From: Diphasiastrum complanatum
Taxonomy: Eukaryota > Streptophyta > Lycopodiopsida > Lycopodiales > Lycopodiaceae
Direction: 5' to 3'
Assembly: GCA_029204225.1 (NCBI GenBank)
Contig: CM055109.1
Coordinates: forward strand, 38,328,632 to 38,392,631
Length of the DNA stretch: 64,000 bases
Shown here: one piece after another, positions 42,041-53,015 of the stretch
Layout: every line of letters starts with the position of its first letter
How positions within the stretch are numbered: position 1 is the stretch's first letter
Notes under the pieces: generated by a model
The model's database searches: none
What the model saw: only the letters and a program-made list of their open reading frames with translations
What the model was told of the DNA's origin: nothing
Made by a program: the position numbers and the translations under genes

Positions 42041-43300
42041 ACCTACTTTTGCATCCGCCCATTTGCATCCGACAACCATTTGCCCTGCATTCCATTTGCA
42101 TCCCACAGTTTTTTGCATCCGATGACTATCTGTTTGCATCCGATGAGCTTCAGAATCCATCTAATGAGCTATTTGAGTTCCTCACAATTGGTCAGATTTT
42201 CGTGATTGATTTGACATCTAAATCTTGTCTTATGAGTTCAATCATATCTTAGAAACAATCAATACATAATCTCATATTGTTAATCTGATTCTGGTATAAG
42301 ATTCAATCAAAGACAAAACTGTCTGAGACATATCCATTCATGACCAAGTACATCTGAGGTTGAAATCATTAGAAGATTCGACAAGCCTCTAGATTGTAAT
42401 TAAAGTTATATCTGACAAGCACATCTAAGAGCCACTATATTCTATATCTGACTCATCAATCTCTCGTCACATCTAATTTTATGTCCGATGCTTGACTACT
42501 TCATATTGATTGAAATACATCTGATGACCATCTTTCTATCTTACATCCGATGGTTAGTATACTACCAGAACCAATTGAATGTCAAAATTGAGACTCTTTA
42601 GCCAAGGCTTCCATCCAAATGTTCTAAACCAACTCTCCTCCACCAAACTCTTCAACCAAATATTCACTAAGGAACTCAAACTGAGTCTCCTCGACCGAGA
42701 GGTTCAACCGAAGTTTTCCACCATAGGCACTATATGACATCCACTCTCTGATGCATGAAATTTTTGTTTGACAAGTACTCTGCATTTATTGGCTCTTTGT
42801 AAATGGCAAGTCATACTTGTAGAATAGTTCAAGAATGAATTTTTTTACCCATCTCCAGATTACCTTGTAGAGAATTTAGGATATTAATGCATATCCAAGT
42901 TTTTGAGAGATCCATGTCATTCCAAAGTTGATTCATGTATATGATTGAGATATTGGTCTTGGAGTCAAGTACAAAAAAATTGTGAAAATTTGGTCCAACG
43001 TGCTTCGACTTAATGTTCCAATCAAGTGCTCCACCAAATGTTCTACCTGAGTACCACGACCAAGTGCTCTTAAAAAGTGCTACAATCACATTGACTTCAG
43101 CCCAATCTCTTGATCAAGCTTCAACAAAATCTTTCAACCAAGGGATTCTAGCCAAAGCAATTACCCAAAGACTCAACCGATGACATCAACCGACAGAATA
43201 GCCAAATGAGTCATTCATTTATTGAAAGTATAGCTTGGATACTATCAAAGATCTAGAGCTAGCAGCTGCAAGTTCCTATATCACCAAATGTGCAGTAGTG
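42041..43300. other. Repeat decay zone, no gene seen
   Basis: 42041-42150 returns to TTTGCATCCGA units. From 42300 to 42560 looser CATCTGA/CATCCGA motifs continue, and from 42590 to 43190 the theme changes to CAACCAA/CCAAATGTTCTACC motifs. An 86-codon minus frame at 42829-43089 is not recognised. Confidence 0.5.
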
Positions 43301-45240
43301 AGACAATGTTCATGAAGCGAAAGCCAGATTGCAGACCAGATGCTCCAGGCCCAGCAGAACATCAAGTGCCACTTTCTCTCAACAGCTACAGCTAATGAAT
43401 GCTCAATAACTACAATCTCCACAAGTGCAATCCCCTGTTGCTAGAACATCCACGTCCCAATTACCAACTGGGACATTGCAACTACTGACATCATTCCCTC
43501 GCATCCGACAAGCAATTGCTTCTATGGTAGCATTCCAACAACCACCATAGACAACAAATTTTTAGGGGAGGGAGAAAGGGAGCTGCCTACAACCACACAA
43601 GCAGAAGATACACTTGTAGTTGGTCCCAGTCAAGAAGACAAAGATTAAGAAGACATATGGGCAATCCAAAGGGGCTCAATCAAGAGGAGCACCCTAGCCA
43701 TAAACCGCAAGTTAAGAGCATTAGGAAGATGAAGATCCTTAAGGAGGGGGAAGTACAAGTATTGGAAAATCAGTCTTCGCCTTCAACCACTCCTACATCC
43801 ACACCATCTCCATTCTCATCATCCAGTTCTCTTGCCACAACATCTGTATCTACTTCCATAGGCTGTTATATCATCCACACCATCTATCGCAACTTCCATC
43901 ATGCCACCCTACTTTACATCTTTCTGTTATTCCACCATCTCACTATTCATCTCTTTTCAGACCTTGGTAGTCTTACCGAGGTAGTTAAAAAGTCATTACA
44001 GTGTCTTGCGGAGACCAACTACCACCTACATTGGTTGGTTAGCCAAAAAGAATATTTAAGAAAGCAGATGAAGCTGCAAGAAAAGATAATAAAAAATAAA
44101 GAAAAAAAATCAAAGAGATCCAACTGAAGAGGCCAATACAAAAGGAAAGATCGAAAAGCAGAATCTTGGCTGAGTCTCAACAAATAACGGATTAAAGAAA
44201 AATATGAAGACCACAATGGACTTGCAGGACAAAGTGAGCTCCTCTCCAAGTAAGTGGTGATCAAAGCTCGACACTGCAAAGGTCTAAGGCTGCAACTGTA
44301 ACATTGTCAATTCCTTCACATTCCACCAAAACCCTCATCATGTTTCCCTATCATCATCAACCTATCCGTCTCAATCTGTTCCTACCACCAATTTCATAAC
44401 CCCTTGAAGACCAATAACTCAAGGTTTGTGCAACCTACCAATTGAAGGTTCTCCTCTTCTTGTCGAGACAAGAGTGTCGATGAGGTCGGGACTTTGACTG
44501 GAAGAAGAACTGAGGAAACACCCAAAAGCAGAAAGGAGAATACAAAGAGTGCCAAGTAATTGATGAATATTTGGCAAGACTTACGAGAAAAATTGTCCGA
44601 GAAATCCAAAGAAAAGATCCAAAGGCAATTTGATGATTGAAAAGAGTCCAAGGATTTTCGGAGAACGATATGTTCAGATGATCGAGAGCTAGTATAAAAC
44701 AAACTTAAAACTAGTGATTAGGCCTTATTTGGGACCTATTCCGTTGGGCATAAAAATGAGATTCATCACATTCAAAGCCATCGGAAGGGAGATAGGCTAC
44801 AAGAAGTCTCTTGACAAAAGGAAAGTTGAGAAAGACAAATGAGAGACACATAGTTACACAGAGCTATCTTGACAAGCCATTGCAAATCTTGAAGTTGTTG
44901 CCGAGACACGTGAGAATGCAACCAATAATTTCTTGGTTTTATGCAGGCAAATTCTGATCCATGCCTTTCCAAGAACCAAGCATCAAATTTGAGGCATTGC
45001 AGTGGGACCTGCAACACTATAGATGGAAGATAATGTTAGCTGATGACACTCCCCTAACGTGTCTATGCAGTGCCTCATCACCCAAAAAAGGGCTTCTACC
45101 AAAGATGAAGTTGAGAGCCGAGTCTGAGAGCACGAGAATTATTAGTGCTAGGCTAAAATGTACATTTGTGAGCCCCATGGTAATCCCCAAAAGATGGATA
45201 GCCATGTGAGAGCTAGAAATTTAGACTATCTCAACTTGAG
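43301..45240 (+). other. Unidentified broken coding region
   Basis: Several plus-strand frames suggest an old protein gene. One near 43300 encodes a Gln/Thr-rich stretch. Frame 43657-44127 (156 codons) starts MGNPKGLNQEEHPSHK, has a Ser/Thr/Pro low-complexity stretch and ends in a basic coiled region (RKQMKLQEKIIKNKEKKSK). Near 44710-44830 a stretch reads RPYLGPIPLGIKMRFITF. Frame 44961-45209 has EPSIKFEALQWDLQHYRW. No domain is recognised. Its position between repeats suggests a retroelement gag or extra ORF, but this is unproven. Confidence 0.35.
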
Positions 45241-45769
45241 TTATGTTTTTTAATAAAGAGGCCTCCTATTATCAAGAGGTGGAACCCAAATCTTTATAGA
45301 TTGGGGTTCACTCAATTGTAAGAGGTGGAATCCAAAATATGATAAAATTGGGTTCACCAGTTCATGGGTATAGATAGAGGCCTACTCCATGAGTTCCATA
45401 GCATGTGTTGTGTATTGTAATGTTGCTGAAATGTTTAATGAAGATCCTTGAAACTGCATTCCCTTCCATGCTCCATCTTCATGCATTTAGTTTGGTACTG
45501 ATGTATGAATGTGTTTGTTGTTGTTTCTTCTCTCTTAAGGATTGGTTTGGGATTGGAGGCTGATCCACCATTCCATTCTAATCAGATGCTTTCTTGTTCT
45601 TGGCTCCCTAAGGAGTGTTTCTTACAAATGTTGAGTGACATTTTTGTAGGATTTGTGTTTCAAGTTTGGATGTTGTGTTGTTGATTCTGTGATTTCAGTA
45701 GGAGTAGAATTAGTTTAATTCTCTGTTTCTTGAATAGATCAGCTTAGTAATAATCTATAGGCTGTAAAA
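45241..45769 (+). other. Unassigned, LTR-like promoter near 45365
   Basis: GGTATAGATAGAGGCCTACTCC near 45360-45385 looks like a TATA box followed by a start region. It is preceded by two AAGAGGTGGAA(C/T)CCAAA repeats (45278 and 45323). No second copy is present in the window, so an LTR cannot be proved. Confidence 0.3.
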
Positions 45770-46075
45770 ATAAAGAAAGAACTGAAATAGTTTGTAGAAA
45801 GTAGGAATCGAGTTCTAATAGATCCTATATCCAAGTTGAGATTCCATTGTCAGTAAAGGAATGAGATTAGGTCTGTGATGTGCCAATTGATAGGCGAGGT
45901 ACATCACTAAATACTTACTATTATAATACAGAATAGAACCCGGGATTGGACCCCTTTTCCAAATAGATTATGTGACAAACATAATCTCTACCAAAGTGGG
46001 ACACACCACCACTATACTACATAATAGAATCTGTAATTGAGCCCGTTGCCAAATAGTATTGTAGTCACATTGCAC
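45770..46075 (-). mobile_element. Candidate dimeric tRNA-derived SINE
   Basis: On the minus strand, TAGTATAGTGG (46009-46019) is identical to the A box of plant tRNA-Asp. A perfect 9-bp stem (AGATTATGT/ACATAATCT, 45965-45987) carries GTCA, like an Asp GTC anticodon arm. GGGTTCTATTC (45931-45941) matches a B box. The A-B distance is longer than in a tRNA. Upstream, 46020-46075 is a second, diverged copy of the same B-box half. The unit ends leftwards in a T-rich tail (TTTCTTTATTTTT near 45770-45785). Together this fits a Pol III SINE with two tRNA-related units. Confidence 0.45.
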
Positions 46076-46099
46076 AATGAAGAAGCGCTAACAGTCAAA

Positions 46100-47037
46100 G
46101 AGATTCTTTAGCAAACACAAGTACTGTAAGAGGACTGGTCATCTCATAAAGGACTACAGAACACTCAAGTATAACAATAAAAAGAAGAAGTAGTTCCAAT
46201 AGCAAGCAAATGCTGCCTCAACCAATAACTCAATTCAGCATGAAGAGGAGGATGAAGGTGCGTTTATGACCAAGGTCAAAAACTCTCAAGATATCGATTC
46301 CTAGTACCTAGATGTTAACAACTCAACTCAACACATGACCCATCATCGAGATTGGTTCCAAAACTACAAAACTTTCACTCATTCTAGGGTTGTACAGCTT
46401 GGAGACCACTCAACACATTCCATTGAAGGTGAAGGGACAATCAAGGTCGAGTTTTAGAGAGATGTTGTTAAGTTGTTGTCCAATGTCCTGTATATTCTGA
46501 ATCTTACAAAGAATCTGCTTTCCATAAGCAAAATCACGGATTCTGGTCATAAAGTAGAATTTGATACAGAGGGCTGCACTATCCTTGACAAGTCTTAAAA
46601 TTTTTTGGCATTTAATAGATGTTGTGGTTATCGCCACTATTACTCTACTAGTAATCAAGCTCTTATCTCGACTTCTGAATCAAATTACTTATTGTGGCAA
46701 ATCCGAGTCTCCATGTGAAAGCTGTATTATCAGCAAACATGGTAGAAGTCCATTCACTTCAGATTCTGTTCACACTTCTAGAGATTTGCTAGATCTTGTA
46801 CATAGTGACCTTTGTGGCTTAATGCAGACTTCTTCCACAAGGGGAGCATTTCATTTTCTAACTTTTATTGATGACTTTTTAAGGAGAACTGCTACTTACT
46901 TTTTGAAGAATAAATCCGATACTTTTAGGTTCTTCAAGCAGTTCAAGGCATCTATAGAAAATCAGACCCAAAAAACAATCAAAGCAATACATTCTGATGG
47001 AGGAAGAGAATACATCTCCACAAGGCCATATTGGTAG
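46100..47037 (+). pseudogene. COP-J protease-integrase remnant (copia)
   Basis: The upstream part (46100-46560) is a mosaic of shifted frames from gag to pre-integrase. From 46561, and clearly from 46700, integrase reads CESCIISKHGRSPF, LDLVHSDLCGLMQ (first Asp), FLTFIDDFLRRTATYF and HSDGGREYIS (second Asp). It stops there: the catalytic Glu region and the start of RT are missing, because an internal deletion joins it directly to VAKGF of RT near 47031. Confidence 0.83.
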
Positions 47038-47558
47038 CCAAAGGCTTCTTCCAGATCCCAGATTTGGATTATTCAAAAACATTCAGCCTAGTGGTAAAGC
47101 ATGTTTCAATTTGTTTATTTCTTTCCTATGCAGTTGCAGCCGACCTTGAAGTTTACCAAATGGACGTCCAAACTGCATTCCTCAATGACACCGTTGAAGT
47201 GGAGATCTACATATCACAGCCTGAAGGATATGAGCTGAAGGGTAAGGAGCACCTAGTGTGCAAAATTCATAAAGCCCTGTATGGTCTGAAACATTCTCCA
47301 AGAGCATGGTTTCAGAAAATCATCTTAATCCCAAACTCGACAGATTCGAATATTTATTTCAAGTTTGTATCGAATTCTTTCATCATCATTACTCTGTATG
47401 TCATGATACTTTATTTTTTAGCATAATCTTAATTTGTTGATAGATACCAAATGCATGTTAGCACAAGAATACAAGATGACAGATATCCTACACACTATTG
47501 TCTCGAAATTCAGATTTTCCGAATTTGACACAGTAGGCATATTCTCATCAGCCAACAA
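47031..47558 (+). pseudogene. COP-J reverse transcriptase remnant (copia)
   Basis: VAKGFFQIPDLDYSKTFS, VYQMDVQTAFLN, YISQPEGYELKGKEHLV and ALYGLKHSPRAWFQ define the fingers and palm. The catalytic site reads TLYVMILY where TLYVDDTL is expected; loss of a single G shifts the frame exactly at YVDD. Thumb and RNase H are absent, and a COP-E LTR starts at 47559. Confidence 0.85.
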
Positions 47559-48216
47559 TGTTAGAGTTTAATCTTACTCCTACTCATCCTAACTCCCCTC
47601 CTTCCTTTTCATGTAAATCACTCTCTCAAGTAGTCTGCAGAAAATAAACTGTTTTTCCAACAATATGCATTCTTGCACTGATTGTCGTTACAGTTTGCAA
47701 TTTTACTCAAGAAGTTTCACAGGTGAAAAACTCGACATTGTCGCCTTTGTCACCTTCAGTCCTTTTTGTGCATTTAAGTGTTTTGTGACACTTGTGTTAA
47801 CTCAATTTTTAGGCCATTTCAGGCACCTCTAGAAATGCAATATTGTTTCGCATAAAATGGGAAAAAGATGACATTCTACAAAAATACACAGGATTCCAAG
47901 TATAGACTGTCTATGTCTTCACGCTCCAATAATAACTGTTCTAATTAGTCAGTTAATCAGTTGTTAAGCGATCTTGTAAACGCAAAGATAGAATAATGCA
48001 AGATCTTCTAGTTGTTATATATGTAAATGAGCAATTGAAGGGAGAGAGAGATTCAAAAGTTAATTCGTCAGACGATACATGACATATATAGAGATCTATG
48101 ACCAAAAAATTCGTCTTTCAATAGCTAACTCCTCAAAGTTAGTGATTATAGAGAGAGAGTAAATATTCAGAGCGATAGCTATTGTCTCGTTTCTGTTAGT
48201 AGGATCACGCACTTAC
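47559..48216 (+). repeat. COP-E LTR, 3' truncated
   Basis: TGTTAGAGTTTAATCTTACTCC onwards matches the minus copy at 32691-33210, and the second half matches 17121-17580. It ends at about 48216 where the LTR end (to GCCCCAACA in the copy at 17996) is missing. It has a TATA-like TTATATATG near 48015. Confidence 0.85.
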
Positions 48217-48594
48217 ATTAGAGAAAATTGGAGCACAAAAGGGGCCTTCAAAAAGATACTTTTTATTTTTTTCCTCAAAAGTTTCTTCCACATGGTCCAA
48301 TAAAAGCACCCAAATTTGAAATCTACGTAAAGTAGCTCCTTCAAATTGATTTTTTCTTCTTCAAAAGAACTGTAATTTTGCATTGCGGGTAGCCCATAAA
48401 TAAGCCATTTTATTTGTAGTATAGTATGCAACTCAGCCAAAAAAATAGTGTAAATTTTGAATGGCAGATCGTATTGAGACGATTTCAGTGCCATTAGAAA
48501 GCCCTCGACGAGAACTTTTCAATGACATCCAACATGACCCAGTTCCGAACTACGGTGAAGAAGTTATAGCCAATCAAAGTTTTGCTTAGTGAAC
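48217..48594. other. Unassigned sequence with a 93-codon minus frame
   Basis: A minus frame (48213-48494) starts MALKSSQYDLPFKIYTI and is Leu/Lys/Phe-rich. The DNA just upstream of it (ATTGAAAAGTTCTCGTCGAGGGC) resembles leader/gag-type sequence common in plant retroelements, but I cannot assign it. Confidence 0.35.
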
Positions 48595-48668
48595 ACTTGG
48601 TCAACCCGATATCTCTGTCAAGCGCAGTTGAGCACCTGCGCTTCAAAGAGATATCTGGTTGACCAAGT
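48595..48668. other. 74-nt near-perfect hairpin
   Basis: Two 32-nt arms (48595-48626 and 48637-48668) pair at 29 of 32 positions around a 10-nt loop. The arm begins ACTTGGTCAACC. It lies exactly between the end of the COP-H gag remnant and unassigned sequence. It could be a small foldback element tip, a hairpin RNA source or a rearrangement scar. Confidence 0.85.
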
Positions 48669-48670
48669 AC

Positions 48671-49160
48671 TCAAAGATCTAAGTCATACTTATCTCTAAG
48701 TCCATTAAGGACTACTTGAATAAGTTCAGTGTTTTTAAGAGCATCACCAATACTAGCTAACTCTTGATGAAGATCCTTTACTCTCATTACATAAGATGAA
48801 GTACTCTCATCTACTCTCTGATAACTTAGAAAGATTTTATTTTTAAGCATAAGTAATCTAGAAGTATTCTTAATTTCATAGATTGTTTTGAGAGTGTCCC
48901 AAGCCTCCTTGGCAGTGGTGCATGTACTGATCTCTCTTAACACTTCATTTGTGACATTCATTTTAATGAAATGAAGAGCAATTTTGGTTCTTTTATTTAA
49001 TGTTGCAGCTTCATTAGGTGATGCAGGTTCTTCTTAAGCTCCACTTACAATGTCCATTACATCTTGTAGAACCAATAATGATTCCATTCTAATCTTTCAC
49101 ATTGCATAATTGGAAGATGTTAATCTCTCACTATGCTCCAAGAAATGTGAACCAGATGAA
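48671..49160 (-). pseudogene. COP-H gag (copia)
   Basis: Minus frame 48671-48961 has NEVLREISTCTTAKEAWDTL, LLMLKNKIFLSYQRVDES and LHQELASIGDALKNTEL, a copia UBN2-type gag middle. The preceding frames (to about 49110) give KIRMESLLVLQDVMDIV with a stop. The gag is cut at the 74-nt hairpin. It is the same family as 35915-36930. Confidence 0.85.
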
Positions 49161-49928
49161 GACATATTCACTTTGAGAAATTCTAGTAATGACAAAGATG
49201 GAGTTGAAAATGTTGCTTGCTATCTCAACCTAGGATCTAACACTTATAATGTTGATCCAACCTATGAAATCTAGCAACAAAATGTGAGATCCAGCTCACA
49301 ACTGAAAAAATCAATCTATCTTGAATTTGGATCTAGCTTCTATTAAGAAAATGAAGCACATGCAAGTATGAAGTCTATCTCTCCCACGAGTTTCAAAAAA
49401 TTGAAAAAGTTTCTAGGAACTTACTTTCAACTCAAACACAATAATCTATGCGAAATGAAAAGTCTAAGACCTCACAAAACTCACTTTCATTCAATTCTAC
49501 TTGATTGATAATGAAAATTGAAAATATTGGTGAAAAGAACTGATGTGTGCTCACTTTGGCATATCACACGAAATGAGTACTCTCCCTATCTCTTTGATTG
49601 CCTAAAAATTTTCTAAAAATAAATCAAATTGATTTAGAAACTCGAGCAACACAATCTACTCTTCAATACCTATCCAACAGGCTATAGAACATCAAATTTG
49701 GATCATTCCTTGAGAAGTAGCACTCAAACAAAGAGGGCTGATTTCACATGTGTGAGCTCTCTGTCCATACAAGGCTCAGTTGGAGCAGATCAAGCTTGAT
49801 TTGATCCACTTATGATCCACAGATGGCTTGTTTGTTAGTGAGTTTTGAGTCCTCTCACAAATTCAAGTTCATGTAAGCAAAAGCACTTATGTTCTGATGT
49901 ATACACCCTCACCTCTTCAAAGCATGAA
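49161..49928 (-). other. COP-H leader, minus orientation
   Basis: About 770 bp between primer site and gag, matching 35915-36700 in reverse complement. No frame of note. It contains a TTTCACATGTGTGAG palindrome near 49743, as in the other copy (CTCACACGTGTGAAA). Confidence 0.75.
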
Positions 49929-49940
49929 GCTTTAATACCA
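49929..49940 (-). promoter_or_regulatory. COP-H primer-binding site, mutated
   Basis: The minus strand reads TGGTATTAAAGC where TGGTATCAGAGC is expected, two changes in twelve. It marks the 5' LTR to its right. Confidence 0.6.
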
Positions 49941-50520
49941 TGTGAAGTTTTTAGCTCGTGTGAACTTCCTCACACACCTTACATGATCTTTATGAGGTGT
50001 TGTGTTTGCACAAGATTGATCAATGAATAAATTACTTGAAAAATCTAAGGCAAGAGCACAATGGCATACATCAGACTTAAAATACTTACTCCTTACAATG
50101 AGAAATGGATATCAGAAATTATTCTAAGTGCTCACAATGGAAAAAATAGCCTGCTCTCAAGTAGAGAGAGAAAATCAAAACTCGGGTAGAGAAAGAATGA
50201 GCCCAAAACACCAAAATCTCAATATTCACAATATGGCTAAACATGCCAAAGTTTCCCTACATCAAAGAGGCTCGAATTCCTACAGTGGAATTGCATGGAT
50301 AGTCCACTTTACTTAGTTAACTCAACTACTAAGGATCCACATGTAAAACTGCATGCATGGATATTGCATGTACTGCATGTCAACTCTCAAAATTATCTAG
50401 ACATGTGTAGATCATAAAAACTACTTTGCATATTGCATGCACTGTTTGCATGTTTTGTTGCTTGCATGCACTGTAAATGACTTTGCATGTAATCTAAACT
50501 TTTGCATGACATCAAAATTG
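49941..50520 (-). repeat. COP-H/COP-K LTR, right edge approximate
   Basis: Bounded on the left by a primer site and on the right by the end of COP-K pol. It therefore serves as 5' LTR of COP-H and 3' LTR position of COP-K, as in tandem LTR-interior-LTR arrays. No second full copy is present, so the right edge (about 50515) is estimated. Between 50351 and 50507 GCATG occurs nine times, many as TGCATGCA. Confidence 0.5.
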
Positions 50521-50548
50521 AACCTACCTAACTCAAACTCGACCTATT

Positions 50549-50806
50549 CTAGAAGGTTATGTGCTCAATTCGCATGCTTTTATGTACAATAAAATATACA
50601 ATGAAAATAAGATAGGCATGGCCCCTAAACTCGAGATAGGAAGATATAATTTCACTAATCTTCACATCCTCCATAAAATATATGTTCCTATCCAACACAA
50701 ATTTCGAAATTAGGCCAAGTTTTGACCTCATCTTGATAAAAACATTATTGAGCAATGGCTTGGTGAGAAGATCTGCAACACAATTTGAAGATCCAACATG
50801 CTCTAC
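50549..50806 (-). pseudogene. COP-K RNase H C-terminus
   Basis: After the duplicated integrase module the minus frame reads VEHVGSSNCVADLLTKPLLN, then KMRSKLGLISKF, the end of a copia pol, followed by about 40 more open codons to the stop at 50549. It joins in frame to the preceding integrase piece (NLDVV|EHVG), so the fusion keeps an open frame. Confidence 0.8.
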
Positions 50807-51740
50807 TACATCAAGATTGATTATTGTAGATCCTGCATGAGACTCCTTGATCTTTGCTTCATCCAAGTTAAATTTTTTATCTTCATGAAAGATCACATCT
50901 CTACTCACAACATTCTTGTCAATAGAGGTAAGATAAACTTTATATGCTTTCTGAGAAGATGCATATCCAACAAAAATTCCTTTAACAGCACTAGGATCAT
51001 CCTTCTTCCTAGTCTCTAAAGGTACATGCACATAGCATAAATAGCCAAAGATCCTAAGATTATCTACCTTAGGCTTTTTCTTATAGAACATCTCAAATGG
51101 TGTTCTTCCTTCTATTGCAAGATTAGGAAGGTTATTACAAAGATAATTTTCACATGCAACTGCTTCTCCCCAAAATTCTTTAGGTAGAGATGCTTCTAGC
51201 CTAATGGCTTTGCACAGTCACACAAGGTTCTATTTTTTTCTCTCAACAACTCCATTTTGCTGAAGAGTACAATAACAAGAAAATTCTCTTTGTATTCCCT
51301 CTTTCTCACAAAAGTCTTTAAACTTGTTAGAGGTATATTCACCTCCACTATCACTTCTCAAAGCTTTCAACTTGAAAGTAAATTGCTTTTTTACATAATC
51401 TTTGAAAGTAAGGAAAACATCATAAACCATTGCTATAGAAGATAGCATATAGATCCAATAATATCTTGTATAATCATCTACAAAAGAAACAAAGAAATTT
51501 GCTCCTCCTTTGCTTTTGGTTGAAGAGAAATGAACATTAGAGTGCACGAGTTCAAATGGATGTTGTGTTATGATGCTTGATCTTGGAAAAGGTCTTCTAT
51601 GTGGTTGCCAAAGCACAAGCTTCACAAGGTTGAAGCTCCTTTGACAGTGTCTTTGGTAGTCCAACAGCTTTTCCTTCCTTGACCATAGATTGCATGGGTT
51701 TGAAATTGGGATGTCCCAATCTCTTATGCCACACACTTGT
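50807..51740 (-). pseudogene. COP-K integrase module, second copy
   Basis: About 920 bp almost identical to 53016-54180 but lacking the MITE. It encodes VWHKRLGHPNFKPMQSMVK, FELVHSNVHFSSTKSKG, LKALRSDSGGEYTSNKF and QQNGVVERKK, then KKPKVDNLRIFGYLCYVHV. It sits inside RNase H: the left part of RNase H ends GDKLDRKSTS at about 51745 and the rest resumes at 50806. A pol with integrase inserted in RNase H cannot work normally. Confidence 0.88.
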
Positions 51741-52475
51741 GGATTTTCTATCCAACTTATCTCCTACAAAATCTGAATATGAAAAAGCAACCAAAGTTAT
51801 ATCTTCTCCTTTGTAGATTAATCCATAGTCTAAGGTAGAAGATACATATCTCAAGATTCTTCTAGCCAACTTACAATGATATATCTTTGTATCCTGCATG
51901 TGTTGGCTTAGCTTATGCACACTAAAGCTTAGATCAGGCCTTGTCACGGTTAACCATATAAGTGAGCCAATAAGACTCCTATAAAGAGTGATGTCCTTGA
52001 AGGATCTTTCATCATCTTTTATAGGAACTTTTACAAAGTGCTCCGTTGGTGTATCTATGCCTTTACAATTTTCCATTTGGAATTTCTTAAGCATGAAAAG
52101 TGCATATCTACTTTGACTTATGAAAGCATGATCTTTCCAAAAGTCAATTTCAAGGCCTAAAATGTAGTGAAGGACTCCTAGATCTTGCATATTAAATTCA
52201 CTACCAAGTGCATGTTTAGTTTCTTCAACTAGCTCCTCATTATTTTCACTAAGAATCATATCATCTACATAGATGAGAAGAATAGCTACAAAGTTATTTA
52301 CAAACTTAATGTACAATGAAGGGTCATATTCACTAAGATAAAATCTGAGTGATATTAGAAAGGAGTTGAGCATTGCATACCAAGACCTTGGTACTTGTTT
52401 TAGTCCATGACTTTTGAACAACAGACAAACTTTTGATTCTTCACCTTCTTTCACAAATGTAGGTGATTGCTCCAC
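51741..52475 (-). pseudogene. COP-K RT palm/thumb and RNase H N-terminus
   Basis: Part of a 292-codon minus frame, the longest in the window. It has KSHGLKQVPRSWYAMLN, LLIYVDDMILSE, FNMQDLGVLHYILGLEID and SLIGSLIWLTVTRPDLSFSV, then DYGLIYKGEDITLVAF and DFVGDKLDRKSTS. YVDD is intact. The frame passes without a stop into the second integrase copy. Confidence 0.88.
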
Positions 52476-52572
52476 ATAAATCTCCTCCTCAAGGTACCAT
52501 TGAGAAAGGCATTAGAAACATCAAGCTGAAACATCCTCCAATTGTGATAACATGCAAGAGAAATGAGAATTC

Positions 52573-53015
52573 TTATAGTTGCCATTTTTGCAACTGGTGC
52601 AAAGTGTCTTCATAGTCAAGACCTTTGATTTGAGAGTAGCCTTTGGCAGAAAGTCTTGCTTTGTAATTGTTGATGGATCCATCATTGTTGTACTTGATCC
52701 TGAATACCCACTTACATCCAATGACATGCATGTTGTTTGGTGGCTCCACAAGCTCCCATGTGTTGTTTGACATCAAGGCTTCAAACTCAAGAGTCATTGC
52801 TTCAACCCACTTCTTAGATTGAAGTGCTTCTTGGACATGTTTAGGCTCTTCATCTGATATGAAGAATGCATGATAGAAAGTTTCACCTTCCACTTGCCTT
52901 CCTCTCTCATCATAACTGAGCCTTCTTGGCTCGGATCTTTCTCTTGTGGATCTTCTTGGTGTAGGTGCTTGAAGTTGCTCCTCTTCAAGCCTCGGCCTCA
53001 CCACTTTTTGAACAA
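52573..53015 (-). pseudogene. COP-K integrase-RT linker and RT N-terminus
   Basis: Part of the 241-codon minus frame 52573-53298. It has RRSTRERSEPRRLSYDE, EALQSKKWVEAMTLEFEAL and NNTWELVEPP, then IGCKWVFRIKYNNDGS and YKARLSAKGYSQIKGLDYED. A shift near 52600 separates it from the palm frame. The extended open frames suggest COP-K is relatively young. Confidence 0.87.

Noticed and set aside
40786-42150. CRISPR-like array
   Set aside because: Units are adjacent and drifting, without unique spacers of fixed length, and the window is plant nuclear DNA.
45925-46025. Functional tRNA-Asp gene
   Set aside because: A and B boxes are too far apart and no acceptor stem pairs; better read as a tRNA-derived SINE.
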